A stretch of 64,000 bases of DNA from Vibrio penaeicida. GTDB lineage: Bacteria > Pseudomonadota > Gammaproteobacteria > Enterobacterales > Vibrionaceae. The stretch is taken from assembly GCF_030689305.1 (NCBI RefSeq), contig NZ_JAUYVM010000007.1, positions 248,001-312,000 of the forward strand, given 5' to 3'. Positions 9,223 through 19,080 of this stretch are shown in pieces. The notes beneath the pieces were generated by a model. That model was given only the letters and a program-made list of their open reading frames with translations. It was not told where the DNA came from and did not search any database. Position 1 is the first letter of the stretch. Each line of letters begins with the position of its first letter. A program made the translations under genes and the position numbers.

Positions 9223-10953
9223 TTAGCTGATTAACCACGTGGCGTTTTCTTGCTGTAAGGTCCACATTTGAGCGTAAATACCTTGATTTTGCATTAACTC
9301 TGAATGGGTCCCTTGCTCGTGGATGCCCGATTTGTCCAAGACAATAATATTGTCGACGGACTGAATCGTTTTTAGCTTATGTGCCACAACAATAACCGTT
9401 TTGTTTTGGCTGAGAGTATGTATGGCTTGCTGAATAGACAACTCGTTTTCAGGATCTAAGGACGCTGTTGCTTCGTCTAGCAACAAGATAGGTGCATTTT
9501 TAAGCAACGCGCGAGCAATGGCGATACGTTGTTTTTCACCACCGCTGAGCCTTGCTCCCCCTTCACCTACTCGACTAAAAATACCATTGCTAAGACGGTC
9601 TATAAATTCCATACACTGTGCCTGTTCACACGCCTTAATCACCTCTGCATCTGTGGCGTCAGGCTTTCCAATTCGAACATTGTTGGCAATGGTGTCGTCG
9701 TACAAATAGACATCCTGAAATACCTCACTCATACACGTATAAAGCGTGTGTAGGTTGAGTTCTCTGATGTCAGTACCACCGATGGTGACTTTGCCTTGTT
9801 TCACATCGTAAAAGCGGGCAATCAGGCTTAGTATTGTCGACTTGCCTGTTCCACTGTAACCCACCAGAGCAGTAATCGAATTTTGTGGGAAATTCAGATG
9901 GATGTTATTCAGTACATTGTCGTTTTGATAGCCAAACGTCACATTGTCAAACCTAACGTCGAAGGTGCTAGGCGGCGTTGATATGGTGCCTGTGTCGATG
10001 GATTCAATGCTCAGTACTTGCTGAATACGCTTCAAAGATTCATTGAGGTAACGTAGGTGTAGAATATCAATCAGTAACGCCTTGAGCGGGCTAAATGCTA
10101 AATAGCCAATAACGAGGAAGACAAGAACCGTCAGTGAAGATAACCCCGATTCCGCAAAACGCTCCAATGAGACCCATACCATAGCGAGATAAGCGAGATC
10201 GCAGAAAACAAAAGATATCAGCACTATAGGGGCACTTAGCATTTCTGTTCGGTAACACGCTTTGCGATATTCATTCAAGCTATTCTCCAGACTTTTGAAA
10301 CGCAATCCGGTTAGGTTGAATGCTTTCAGGTGCTTCATTCCCATGTAAAATTCTAGGAATTTGCTCGCCATCTCACCGCGAAGCTTTATCTGCTTATGAC
10401 CCAGCCATCCCACTAGGCGATCCGAAGCGAAGACAAAAGGAAACAGTAGGAAGATACCCAACAGCAGTATGGACGCTAAGTAGAGATCAAGCCAAAACAG
10501 AAAGCCCATCAGTATGATGGCTGAGAATACGCTGGTTACGACATTGGTGATTGCCTGAGAAAACAAAGACTCAACGACTCGAACATCCTGAGATATTACG
10601 GAAGAAAGAGTGTTGGGCTCATGCTTTACAAACACCCCCAAACTGATTCGGTATAAATGGGTGCCAATATCCATTCGTAACTTTTCTGACAACTTAAAGC
10701 TGAGACGATGGTTACTTAAATTGGCGTACCACGACACAAACAGTTGAACCACGAAAGATGTCGCCATGGCTGCAACCAATAGCCAGACGGTGGAAGCGTC
10801 GGTGGAGGGGGCGAGTAACTCTCGAAGAATAGCGACCAGCAATACCACCGGAATAGACAGCAGTAATGCGTGGCAAAAGTGAAGGATGAGCGAAGAAGCA
10901 AAGTGCTTTTCGTGACCTTTAATTGCAAAAGTAATATTTTTTAGCAATTTCAT
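9223..10953 (-). CDS. Half-ABC transporter of the YbtQ/Irp7 type (siderophore uptake)
   Basis: This 576-residue protein has an N-terminal six-helix ABC membrane domain (about 20-310) and a C-terminal ATPase with Walker A GYSGTGKST, signature LSGGEKQR and Walker B ILLLDEAT. It has an exporter fold. In yersiniabactin loci, pairs like this (YbtP/YbtQ) nevertheless take up the ferric siderophore across the inner membrane. The start chosen (10953) overlaps the upstream stop by one base (TAATG) and follows a GGAGG ribosome site. An earlier in-frame start at 11007 lies inside the upstream gene and lacks that support. The two transporter halves probably form a heterodimer. Role in uptake rather than export is inferred from family context and the nearby TonB receptor. 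Confidence 0.85.
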   Translation of the reverse strand: MKLLKNITFAIKGHEKHFASSLILHFCHALLLSIPVVLLVAILRELLAPSTDASTVWLLVAAMATSFVVQLFVSWYANLSNHRLSFKLSEKLRMDIGTHLYRISLGVFVKHEPNTLSSVISQDVRVVESLFSQAITNVVTSVFSAIILMGFLFWLDLYLASILLLGIFLLFPFVFASDRLVGWLGHKQIKLRGEMASKFLEFYMGMKHLKAFNLTGLRFKSLENSLNEYRKACYRTEMLSAPIVLISFVFCDLAYLAMVWVSLERFAESGLSSLTVLVFLVIGYLAFSPLKALLIDILHLRYLNESLKRIQQVLSIESIDTGTISTPPSTFDVRFDNVTFGYQNDNVLNNIHLNFPQNSITALVGYSGTGKSTILSLIARFYDVKQGKVTIGGTDIRELNLHTLYTCMSEVFQDVYLYDDTIANNVRIGKPDATDAEVIKACEQAQCMEFIDRLSNGIFSRVGEGGARLSGGEKQRIAIARALLKNAPILLLDEATASLDPENELSIQQAIHTLSQNKTVIVVAHKLKTIQSVDNIIVLDKSGIHEQGTHSELMQNQGIYAQMWTLQQENATWLIS

Positions 10954-12731
10954 TAGTTTTGTCCTCCACCGAGGCTGAACTCTCGAGCGCTTTGATGCGC
11001 TTCCCACATTGAAGCATACAGATTTGACGACTCTAACAATGAGGTGTGAGTACCTGCAGCGACAGTTTTTCCCTGATCAAACACGACGATTTGAGCAGCG
11101 TTAACAATGGTTGAAAGACGATGCGCGATGACGATAACGGTCTTACCCGGAATGATCTGACTTAGCGCTTTTTGGATGGCGGATTCATTGAGTGCATCGG
11201 CAAACGCAGTGGCTTCATCTAGGATAAAAATTGGGGCGTCTTTTAAAATGATCCGAGCCAGTTGGATGCGCTGAGCCTGACCGCCACTTAGTCGCAATCC
11301 ATCTTGACCGTACTGAGTATCATAGCCAGATGGAAGGCTTTGAATGAACTCGTGCGCTTGAGCTAACTTTGCCGCGCGCTCTATCTCTTCTCGTGAATGC
11401 CCTGCGCCCATATCAATGTTCGCCGCGATGGTATCAGCAAACAAGAAGTTGTCTTGAAATACAAACGATACGATATTCATAAGATCGTCGTATTGGATGT
11501 TCTGTATGTTGACGCCACCGATTTCAATCGCCCCTTGGGTAGCATCATGAAAGCGGGCCAATAATTCTGCGCATGTACTTTTACCAGCACCACTTGGCCC
11601 CACTAGAGCCGTTACTTTTCCTGCAGGAATGGATAGGTTTATTCCGTTCAATGCGGAGTTCACTTCTTCATCCGAATCGCCTTTGTAGTCAAAATGCACA
11701 TCTTTGTATGTGATGCTGTAGTTTTGAGGTAGTTGGCGAGGCGCAAGAGCGTGGTGCATGTCCTGCTGATCGATAAGATTGCTAATCCGCTTAGTGCATT
11801 CAAGTGTGTCTGAAAGTGAAGAGGCGAAACCCGAAAGACCCAAGACGGGCTTCAAGTAAGCCATCCCGACGATGAAGAATAGTAATAGGACTGGCAGCTC
11901 AACGGAGTTTTCGAAGTGCAACAACAAGCCAACCGTGACAATTGGCAATAAACTGTTTGAAATGAAAGAAGTTAAAGCCGAGTACATTGGAGCGACGCGT
12001 CGGTAACTCACTGATGAAAAGAGAGTAAGGTCTTCAACGGTATCTCGATAATTCGCAAATGACTTTGCCTCTTGCCCAAAGAGCTTCATGACGTTCAGTG
12101 CTCTTACGTATTCAACAATGACACTGTCCATCTTTTCGACTTTTTGGTGAAACTCGCGCGTCATTTCAGCCGTGCCTTTTGTCATTACGGCTAACATCAT
12201 CCACAACAAAAACAGAATAAATGGTGCAAGACTTGCCAATGCTAGTCGGTAATCCACCGTAAACATAAAGACCAAAACGACGATAGGCAAAACGATGGCT
12301 TTGACGAGGTCGGGGATATTATGAGCGATAAATACTTCAAGCTTTTCAACATCATCCACAAGAAGTTTTTTCAATGCACCCGACGTACGTTTTTGTAGGT
12401 TTCCAAGTGACATAGAACTCATTTTGTTGGCGATTAAAACGCGAAAGCGAAACAAAATTTCGTAAGCCGCCATATGAGCGGTGACTGCCGATAAGTAAAA
12501 AGAGAAATAGGCAATGACCATGACCCACGCGGTAGAAGCGACCTGATTTCGCAGTTCATCCATAACTGGGCGTGTACTGCCAGTCATGGGTTTGATGATT
12601 TCCAGCATTAGTAAATAAGGCGCAATACTGAGAATGCCGTAGATTGCGGCTAATACTGCGGCAGCAATCAGTAAAAATCGTTTTTGTAAGACGACTTGCT
12701 TAAAATGATTCATACCTGTTTCACGTTCCAT
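10953..12731 (-). CDS. Half-ABC transporter of the YbtP/Irp6 type (siderophore uptake)
   Basis: This 592-residue protein has a six-helix membrane domain followed by an ATPase with Walker A GPSGAGKST, signature LSGGQAQR and Walker B IFILDEAT, then the switch histidine in IVIAHRLST. It is co-transcribed and translationally coupled to the second half-transporter. I chose the ATG at 12731 because AGGAAAG lies just upstream. An in-frame start at 12779 would add 16 residues without a good ribosome site. With its partner it probably forms the inner-membrane carrier for the metal complex recognised by the receptor encoded upstream. Reversed function as a siderophore exporter cannot be excluded from sequence. 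Confidence 0.85.
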   Translation of the reverse strand: MERETGMNHFKQVVLQKRFLLIAAAVLAAIYGILSIAPYLLMLEIIKPMTGSTRPVMDELRNQVASTAWVMVIAYFSFYLSAVTAHMAAYEILFRFRVLIANKMSSMSLGNLQKRTSGALKKLLVDDVEKLEVFIAHNIPDLVKAIVLPIVVLVFMFTVDYRLALASLAPFILFLLWMMLAVMTKGTAEMTREFHQKVEKMDSVIVEYVRALNVMKLFGQEAKSFANYRDTVEDLTLFSSVSYRRVAPMYSALTSFISNSLLPIVTVGLLLHFENSVELPVLLLFFIVGMAYLKPVLGLSGFASSLSDTLECTKRISNLIDQQDMHHALAPRQLPQNYSITYKDVHFDYKGDSDEEVNSALNGINLSIPAGKVTALVGPSGAGKSTCAELLARFHDATQGAIEIGGVNIQNIQYDDLMNIVSFVFQDNFLFADTIAANIDMGAGHSREEIERAAKLAQAHEFIQSLPSGYDTQYGQDGLRLSGGQAQRIQLARIILKDAPIFILDEATAFADALNESAIQKALSQIIPGKTVIVIAHRLSTIVNAAQIVVFDQGKTVAAGTHTSLLESSNLYASMWEAHQSAREFSLGGGQN

Positions 12732-12956
12732 TTCTTTCCTACAAATATGTCGTGGCATTGATATGGGTTGGGGTTCCATACACTTTCAAAATGCGGTTAC
12801 AAAGACACCAACCCACACGAGTAATCGATTCATTTGGGTGTCAAAATCGCTTATCTCTCAGTAAAAATGTTGCGATTAGAGCAACTCAATTTTTAACGTC
12901 GAGCTAAGCGATTTTTGCCCATACAAATGTGGAACAATTACTGATTCGGATTGGTA

Positions 12957-15092
12957 TCAGAAGCGGTATCTTGCGCCTATGCCTACTTCACGTGGTTTGC
13001 CGAATGTGATGATAGGACCGCCGTGAGGATAAACGGTGCCCGATGTTTTATAGCTGGTGTCAGCTAAGTTATTCACGTAGGCATACACTTCGCCAGCATA
13101 GATTTCATAACCGACTTTCAGGTTTACAACGCTATAGCCATCTTCTTTTAGCTTATTGACCGAATCGAAGTACATATCACCGTAATTAACTAAGTCAGCA
13201 CGTCCATAAACGCCGGACGAATGGTTATATTGACCGCCGATATTGAGTGAATAAGAAGGCGTTCTCTCAATGCGATTGCCGACTTCAATCGTCTGACCAA
13301 ACATATTGGTGAATTCACTGCCGTATTCGGCTCTCGTTACACCTAGTGCAGCATTGAGCTGCCAACTTTCATTGATAATAAAATCGGCTTCCGCTTCCAG
13401 ACCGTAAGATTGGGCTTTTTCTACATTGAAGGTTCTAAAGCTGTTGTCTGCCACTGAGTATGAGAATGCGTGAATGTCTTTGATATCCATATAGAACACG
13501 GCTGCAGACATCAGTAAACGCTCATCCAGTAAAAGACCTTTTGTACCTATTTCATAGCTCAATGATTGTTGTGGCTCGAACTTGTTTTTTTCTTCGTCGG
13601 TATTACTTGCCATCATGTTAAAGCCACCTGGCATGTAGCCAGCGCTGATACTGGTATAGGCAGACCAGTCTCTGTTGAAGCGGTAATTAAGAGCGGCTTT
13701 AGGGAGAAACGCTGCCCAAGTTTCTTCTGAATTCAACTCTGAGTAAGGCGTCCCATAAGTTACGTTGCCATTAACAACGGGTGTGAAATAGTAATCGAGG
13801 TCGGTACTTTTCTTGATTTGTTGATAGCGGCTCCCTAGAAGTAGTTCGAGGCTGTCTGTTAATGGAAAGGTCACCTGACCGAAAATAGCTCGGGTTTGGC
13901 TACTGTTGTTTGATAGGTAGCTATGATCAAAACCTACGTACTGAGAGCCAATTGCGTCGTAATTAGTTTTCTCTTTTTCAAAGTAAAGCCCTGTCACCCA
14001 ACGTAAGCCGGATTCAAGCTGGTTTGACCAACGTAATTCTTGGGAGGTGGATTCAAGAGTTAAGTTTTCAAAAGAAAAACCACCGTCTAGGCTAGCTGGA
14101 GTCCCGCCAAACATCGTTGTATTGCCTATGCCATAATCAATATCCGTGCGGTATGCAATCTTCGTTTTACGGTGGGTGGTAATAGATTCAAATTCGCCAT
14201 AATCATTCTGATATTTTAAGTTGATCCCCTGCGAATTGGTGTCGGTTCTAAAATATGAATCTTGATCGTAATTCGTATTTTCAAAATCTGAACGCTTGGC
14301 ATTGTTAAAGCCATCGACCGTACCAGCGGTGCCGCCATCCAAGATGCCTTCGCGGTCTTTTTCATTCACCAGTAAAAGTCTGGCGCTGAAGTTTTCTGTT
14401 GGGGTTAGCAGTAGGTTCGCACCAAGTCGGTGGTTCTTTTTATGGTTGGCTTTATCATCCAAATTGGCATTGGTGTTCTTCATCCAGCCATCGTTATTCG
14501 TTAGCTCACCCCATAAACCCACAGAAAATAAGTCGGGGCTAACAGCACCCGCCGTACTGAATGCCAGTCGATGTGAATTGTAGCTTCCAATCTCAGCTTC
14601 GGCCTGGCTCTCCCAATCTTGCCCTGGTTGCTTGGTTACGACATTGATGACGCCACCAATGCTGTCTTTTCCATACAAAGTACCTTGAGGACCGCGCAAC
14701 ACTTCAATGCGTTCAATATTGACGAATGGGAAGTTGTACGCATAGCGGCTGCTGGTCGGAATGCCGTCTACGTATATCACCACTGGGTTGTTGCGTGTAA
14801 ACATGGAAGCGTTAATACCTCTAACATTCACTTCTGCACCAGTGATCCCCTGCACGCTATGCATATTTGGAATTTGTCGAATGAGCTCGCTGACATCTGT
14901 AATGCCTCGCTCTTCAAGCATCACTTCGTCAATCACGGTAATGCTCTGCGCAACGTCATTAATATCTTCGTTAAACTTATTGGCGGTAACAATTATCTTT
15001 TCTTGCGTTGGTGCTTCTTGAGCTTGGAGCTGCAAAGGTAGGACGCAAGCCGCAGTAAGTAACGGGACTCTATATATAGAATGAATCTGCAT
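12957..15092 (-). CDS. TonB-dependent outer-membrane siderophore receptor (FyuA/FrpA-like)
   Basis: This 711-residue protein has a signal peptide (about 1-24), a TonB box EKIIVTAN at residues 31-38, a plug domain (IPNMHSVQGITGAEVNVRGI, VYVDGIPT-like stretch, RIEVLRGPQGTLYGKDSIGG) and a long beta-barrel ending in aromatic Phe (GIGARYRF). It should bind the ferric form of the locus product at the cell surface and pass it to the periplasm using TonB energy. It is the first gene of the minus arm and faces the control region with Fur-box matches. Closest relatives by general likeness are yersiniabactin/pesticin-type receptors. The exact ligand is unknown. Confidence 0.92.
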   Translation of the reverse strand: MQIHSIYRVPLLTAACVLPLQLQAQEAPTQEKIIVTANKFNEDINDVAQSITVIDEVMLEERGITDVSELIRQIPNMHSVQGITGAEVNVRGINASMFTRNNPVVIYVDGIPTSSRYAYNFPFVNIERIEVLRGPQGTLYGKDSIGGVINVVTKQPGQDWESQAEAEIGSYNSHRLAFSTAGAVSPDLFSVGLWGELTNNDGWMKNTNANLDDKANHKKNHRLGANLLLTPTENFSARLLLVNEKDREGILDGGTAGTVDGFNNAKRSDFENTNYDQDSYFRTDTNSQGINLKYQNDYGEFESITTHRKTKIAYRTDIDYGIGNTTMFGGTPASLDGGFSFENLTLESTSQELRWSNQLESGLRWVTGLYFEKEKTNYDAIGSQYVGFDHSYLSNNSSQTRAIFGQVTFPLTDSLELLLGSRYQQIKKSTDLDYYFTPVVNGNVTYGTPYSELNSEETWAAFLPKAALNYRFNRDWSAYTSISAGYMPGGFNMMASNTDEEKNKFEPQQSLSYEIGTKGLLLDERLLMSAAVFYMDIKDIHAFSYSVADNSFRTFNVEKAQSYGLEAEADFIINESWQLNAALGVTRAEYGSEFTNMFGQTIEVGNRIERTPSYSLNIGGQYNHSSGVYGRADLVNYGDMYFDSVNKLKEDGYSVVNLKVGYEIYAGEVYAYVNNLADTSYKTSGTVYPHGGPIITFGKPREVGIGARYRF

Positions 15093-15544
15093 TTTTTATT
15101 TCCTTTAAAGATTAGCGACTAGCAGAGTAATTTAGATGAAAAGCTCTAATTCGAACGATGTGTTAAATCTGGCTTATAAGCTGCTTAATAATGTCTTGAA
15201 TCTGTCTTTCATTTTTCAAAGTTAATTCGAAGTCAGGCTCTAGCTTCCAATTGACTTTATTGTTCTTTTTCATTTAGCGCATGGTGTGCCAATAAAGTCA
15301 TCGTAAATAATACAATCATCCTGTAGCAGACCACTTTATGAGGTGAGCCTGTCTTATAAGGATACTTTGATTTAATTGGTTTTCTTATTTCTTGGGACGT
15401 AATCTGATATATCAAAAATTAAAATATATCGATGTTTTGCAGTGTATTTATTGTTACACAAATGTATGTTTCTTTAATTCCTCATTAACATATTTTTAGT
15501 GCTGGTGAAATTTCATATTCAGCTTAGGTTTTATATTAAACATA

Positions 15545-15568
15545 TATTGCGTGTCATTGATCGCAATA
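15545..15568. promoter_or_regulatory. Candidate AraC-type operator (inverted repeat)
   Basis: TATTGCG and its perfect complement CGCAATA are separated by 10 bases. The spacing and position between the divergent arms fit a binding site for the regulator encoded at 16177. YbtA is known to bind inverted repeats in the equivalent region of the yersiniabactin locus. The assignment is inferred. Confidence 0.4.
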
Positions 15569-15597
15569 CATCATGTGAAATCGGGAAACATAGTAAT

Positions 15598-15616
15598 GGG
15601 AATGAGAATGACTATC
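15598..15616. promoter_or_regulatory. Putative Fur box 1
   Basis: The sequence GGGAATGAGAATGACTATC matches 14 of 19 positions of the consensus GATAATGATAATCATTATC. It lies 506 bases upstream of the receptor start, in the divergent region, supporting iron repression. Confidence 0.55.
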
Positions 15617-15687
15617 AACTAAATTATAACCAATTATTATTAGTCATGATTCTTGTATTGACATCAACTTAGGCTCCGTTTATAAAT

Positions 15688-15706
15688 CTAAATGATTATC
15701 ATTACA
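15688..15706. promoter_or_regulatory. Putative Fur box 2
   Basis: CTAAATGATTATCATTACA matches 14 of 19 positions of the Fur consensus, with an intact central AATGATTATCATTA core. Together with box 1, 90 bases away, it supports Fur control of both arms. Confidence 0.65.
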
Positions 15707-16176
15707 ATTTTTATCAGTTAAGTTAGAGAAATAGGCTATCGTCGTAGCTTACGGAGTGGCGATACGTTTGTCTCTAGCGGCTATCACTATAGAGTTGAAG
15801 CAGGGGATATATTCTAGCTAAAGGTATGCCTCTGAGTTAAATAATATTTAAGACTCAAAGTTTAAGTATATTCGCCAAAAGAAAGGTGGAGTTTAGTGTG
15901 ATATCGATCCGACTTTTTGAGTATTCGAATTTGCATATATTATTATTTAGTTAATGCACATATAAGAAAAATTATCTTGTTTTAGACTTGGTGGTGTACA
16001 TGGTTTTCAAATGATGCGCTTAAATGACGTCAATATTATTTATTCGATTGAATTCATTATTATTAAGGTGAGTTAAGAGGTCTCTAAAGACCAGTATATA
16101 TCTTCGTCAGAGAGTGTCGGATACTGCTATGACCATTTTCTTGTGATCAGGTGGGTGCCAACCTAAGGGTAAATAA

Positions 16177-17160
16177 ATGTTATTTAATACGTATTTTTGT
16201 GATTGGCGCAAAGGTGACGTCATGCCTGTTGATATTGAAGAAAATAAGTCGACGAAAAGGCAGAAAACAAGTTGCCTAAGAATAGATCAACACATACTCA
16301 TGATAAAAACGGAGGGTGCGCCCAGTTATTTGGACTTTTTAGATATAGAACAAGGCGATAGAGTTATTCTTGTTTATGTTGCCTCTGAAAGAAGTGAATC
16401 AAATAATTATATCTCTAAGCATCCGCTGAAAGTTTTTATTGATAGAAGTGAAAGTAAAGAGATTGAGCGACAACTGTCCTACATTGAAGATGATGATATT
16501 GTCATAAGCCTTATCGTTGCCAGAGAGTATATCGAGCAATTAGTTTGTGTAAATTGCCTCAAAACTTTTTTTGGTGAGTTTGCCAGTTCAACTGAAAGTA
16601 TCGCGTCATCGAGTTTTAACTTCCTTTCTCATGGTCATGTTTCGGCAATACTTCACCAACTCGTAGAGACAAATTCCTATAATGAATTGCAGACCTTATT
16701 TGCACAAGCAAAAGTGTATGAGCTGCTTAGCCTAACGCTCGACAATATTGGTGCAGAACTGAATACGTGCAGTTTGTCTAAGAGCGATATTGCTCGCTTA
16801 CATCAGGCACGTGATTTACTGGAACAAAACCTAATCTCGCCTCCTTCTCTGATTGATTTGGCTCATGAAGTTGGAATCAATGATTTTAAGCTCAAAAAGG
16901 GGTTTCGGGAGCTGTTCCAAATTACCCCTTACGCTTACCTACGCCATTACCGAATGACCGTCGCACAGAATATGCTCGCGCGTCATGACATGTCCGTTTC
17001 TGCCGTTGCCAATGCCGTTGGCTATAACAACCTAGGGCATTTTGCCAAAGCATTTCGCAAACAGTTTGGTCTGAAGCCAAAAGATTTTAAGCAACAACAA
17101 CGCATGTTGAAGTCGCCTAGTCGAGAGATGATTCAGATGAATTCTGCCTGTGAGAATTAA
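16177..17160 (+). CDS. AraC-family transcriptional regulator (YbtA-like)
   Basis: This 327-residue protein has a divergent N-terminal half, likely for ligand sensing, and a C-terminal AraC/XylS double helix-turn-helix (about 215-315). The motifs are LIDLAHEVGINDFKLKKGF and VAQNMLARHDMSVSAVANAV followed by GYNNLGHFAKAFRKQFG, the typical second helix-turn-helix. It is the first gene of the plus arm and lies beside the Fur-box region. By analogy with YbtA/PchR it probably activates the receptor and biosynthetic promoters when the siderophore complex is available. A second possible ATG at 16222 has an equally plausible ribosome site, so the first 15 residues are uncertain. Confidence 0.88.
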   Translation: MLFNTYFCDWRKGDVMPVDIEENKSTKRQKTSCLRIDQHILMIKTEGAPSYLDFLDIEQGDRVILVYVASERSESNNYISKHPLKVFIDRSESKEIERQLSYIEDDDIVISLIVAREYIEQLVCVNCLKTFFGEFASSTESIASSSFNFLSHGHVSAILHQLVETNSYNELQTLFAQAKVYELLSLTLDNIGAELNTCSLSKSDIARLHQARDLLEQNLISPPSLIDLAHEVGINDFKLKKGFRELFQITPYAYLRHYRMTVAQNMLARHDMSVSAVANAVGYNNLGHFAKAFRKQFGLKPKDFKQQQRMLKSPSREMIQMNSACEN

Positions 17161-17191
17161 ACATAATATGCAATTTTAAAGGATCTAATTA

Positions 17192-19075
17192 ATGAAAATT
17201 ACTGCCGAAACACTTGGTAATCCGGCGTTCCAAGAATATTTTTCTACACAATATGCATATTATTGTGGCTCCATGTACAAAGGTATTGCCAGTAAAGAGA
17301 TGGTCGTAGCACTGGCCAATTCTGGTTTTCTAGGTTTTCTGGGTACTGGGGGGATGCGCTTAGAGGAAATCGAGAGTTCTTTAGACTATATATCCAATTC
17401 TCTTTCTATGTTTGAACCTTACGGTGCAAATATCTTACCTTCATATAACAACCCTGAGCTTGAAAATAAAACGATTGATTTATTGCTTAAGTACGATGTT
17501 CGTGTTGTTGAAGCGTCTTCCTACGTAGAGCTTTCTCCTGCACTCGTTCGATACGCGTTCAATGGGCTAAGACGCGGTACTGATGGTCGAGTAATACGTA
17601 AAAATAGGGTCATCGCTAAATTATCAAGATCCGAAGTGGCTCGAAGCTTTATTGAGCCTGTTCCTGAATCGGTACTTTCAAACCTAGTCGAAACTAAGCT
17701 AATCAGCCGTGAAGAAGCGGAGTTAGCCGCAACGCTTCCTCTTGTCAGTGCAATATGCGTTGAATCTGATTCTGCTGGCCACACAGACAGCGGCATATCC
17801 TTCGCGCAATTCCCTGCGATTAAATCTTTGGCAACATCACTCACAAAAAGGAATGCCTCAGAAAAAATATTGGTTGGTTCCGCTGGAGGCCTTGGTTCTC
17901 CAGATGCAATCGCGGGTGCCTTTGCTATGGGAGCGGACTTTGTTGTAACGGGCTCGATTAACCAATGCTCTGCTGAAGCCAATATCAGCTACGAAGTGAA
18001 AGACATCTTACAAGCGCTCAGTGTTCAAGACACAACTTATGCCCCTTCGGGTGACCTTTTTGAAATGGGCGCTAAGGTACAAGTGGTCAAGAAAGGCAGC
18101 ATGTTTGCACTACGAGCGAATAGGCTTTATGAGCTTTATACCCAATACGACAGTCTTGATGCCTTAACTCCTAGTATTATCGATGAGCTTGAAACGCAAT
18201 ATTTCGGCAAGTCGATCTCGGACATTTGGGAAGAGACGAGTAACCACTACCAAAAAGCAAATCCCGAGGTTCTAAAATCGGCTGCAAACAATCCAAAAAC
18301 CAAAATGGCATTGGTATTTAAGTGGTACTTCGTGCACACAACGCGAGTTGCACTTGAGGGCAAAAAGAATGGTCGAGGGGATTACCAGATCCACTGTGGG
18401 CCTGCGATGGGTGCATTCAATGAGATCGTCAAAGGCAGTTCTTTAGAAAGTTGGCAAAAGCGCGGTGTCGCTGAGATTGGGAAGTTTTTGATGGAAGGCG
18501 CTGCATCCGTCCTTAGCGATCTCTATGCAGAGCAATCAAATAAAGCGTTCGAGCAGACAAGAAAAAGTGCCACTCCAAAAAGCACAGCCAAAGTCGCTAA
18601 GACCGATGTTGAGGCGGCTATCAGCGAGCTTGAAGAAATCGTGGACGTTCAGCTGGATGCCTCTGACTGGGTGACGGTGACGCAGGAAATGATCAATCAA
18701 TTTGCCGAAACCACATTGGATGAATATTGGCTTCATGTCGATCAAGAGCGTGCAAAGCAAGAGTCCCAATTCGGCGACACCATTGCTCATGGCTTGTTGG
18801 CACTTAGCCTCGTTAGCCATTTCCGCGAGCAGTGTTTTCCTGAATTCCCTAGTAACGCCACTGGCATGGTTTATGGCTTCGATAATGTCAGATTCATCAA
18901 CCCAGTGCCGGTCAATAGTCGCGTTAGAGGGGTATTTACTCTGAAGGAAATCGTAAAGAACCCAGATAACTCACTGACCACAAAAGCCAAATTTTCTATC
19001 GAAATACATGGGAATCCAGTACCAGCATTAATCGGTGACCTACTTGGCTACATCACATTTTCTTCCGGAGAGTAA
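17192..19075 (+). CDS. PfaD-like trans-acting enoylreductase fused to a MaoC-type hydratase/dehydratase
   Basis: Residues 1 to about 450 match the PfaD/PksE family of FMN-dependent enoylreductases (nitronate-monooxygenase fold). These act in trans on PUFA and trans-AT polyketide synthases. Visible motifs include GFLGFLGTGGMRLEEI, the flavin-binding SAGGLGSPDAIAGAFAMGAD, and FVVTGSINQCSAEA. A charged linker (about 450-480) leads to a MaoC hot-dog domain (about 490-627) with WLHVDQERAK and FGDTIAHGLLALS, which carry the Asp/His pair of R-specific hydratases. Both PKS proteins here lack DH and ER domains, so this protein could complete beta-carbon reduction in trans. It begins 31 bases after the regulator and ends 5 bases before the megasynthase. 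I know of no well-described protein with this fusion; that is recollection, not a search. Confidence 0.85.
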   Translation: MKITAETLGNPAFQEYFSTQYAYYCGSMYKGIASKEMVVALANSGFLGFLGTGGMRLEEIESSLDYISNSLSMFEPYGANILPSYNNPELENKTIDLLLKYDVRVVEASSYVELSPALVRYAFNGLRRGTDGRVIRKNRVIAKLSRSEVARSFIEPVPESVLSNLVETKLISREEAELAATLPLVSAICVESDSAGHTDSGISFAQFPAIKSLATSLTKRNASEKILVGSAGGLGSPDAIAGAFAMGADFVVTGSINQCSAEANISYEVKDILQALSVQDTTYAPSGDLFEMGAKVQVVKKGSMFALRANRLYELYTQYDSLDALTPSIIDELETQYFGKSISDIWEETSNHYQKANPEVLKSAANNPKTKMALVFKWYFVHTTRVALEGKKNGRGDYQIHCGPAMGAFNEIVKGSSLESWQKRGVAEIGKFLMEGAASVLSDLYAEQSNKAFEQTRKSATPKSTAKVAKTDVEAAISELEEIVDVQLDASDWVTVTQEMINQFAETTLDEYWLHVDQERAKQESQFGDTIAHGLLALSLVSHFREQCFPEFPSNATGMVYGFDNVRFINPVPVNSRVRGVFTLKEIVKNPDNSLTTKAKFSIEIHGNPVPALIGDLLGYITFSSGE

Positions 19076-19080
19076 TTAAA

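Larger units (their letters stand above)
15093..16176. promoter_or_regulatory. Divergent control region of the metallophore locus
   Basis: This 1.1 kb AT-rich region separates the receptor gene (minus) from the AraC-type regulator (plus). It contains two Fur-box matches, an inverted repeat suited to an AraC-type activator and no supported ORF. The layout matches yersiniabactin-type loci, in which Fur represses and an AraC protein (YbtA) activates divergent promoters when the siderophore is present. Exact promoter elements were not assigned. Confidence 0.7.

Noticed and set aside
12863..12890. Terminator after the TonB receptor gene
   Set aside because: The stem is only about 5 bases and the T-run short; not convincing.
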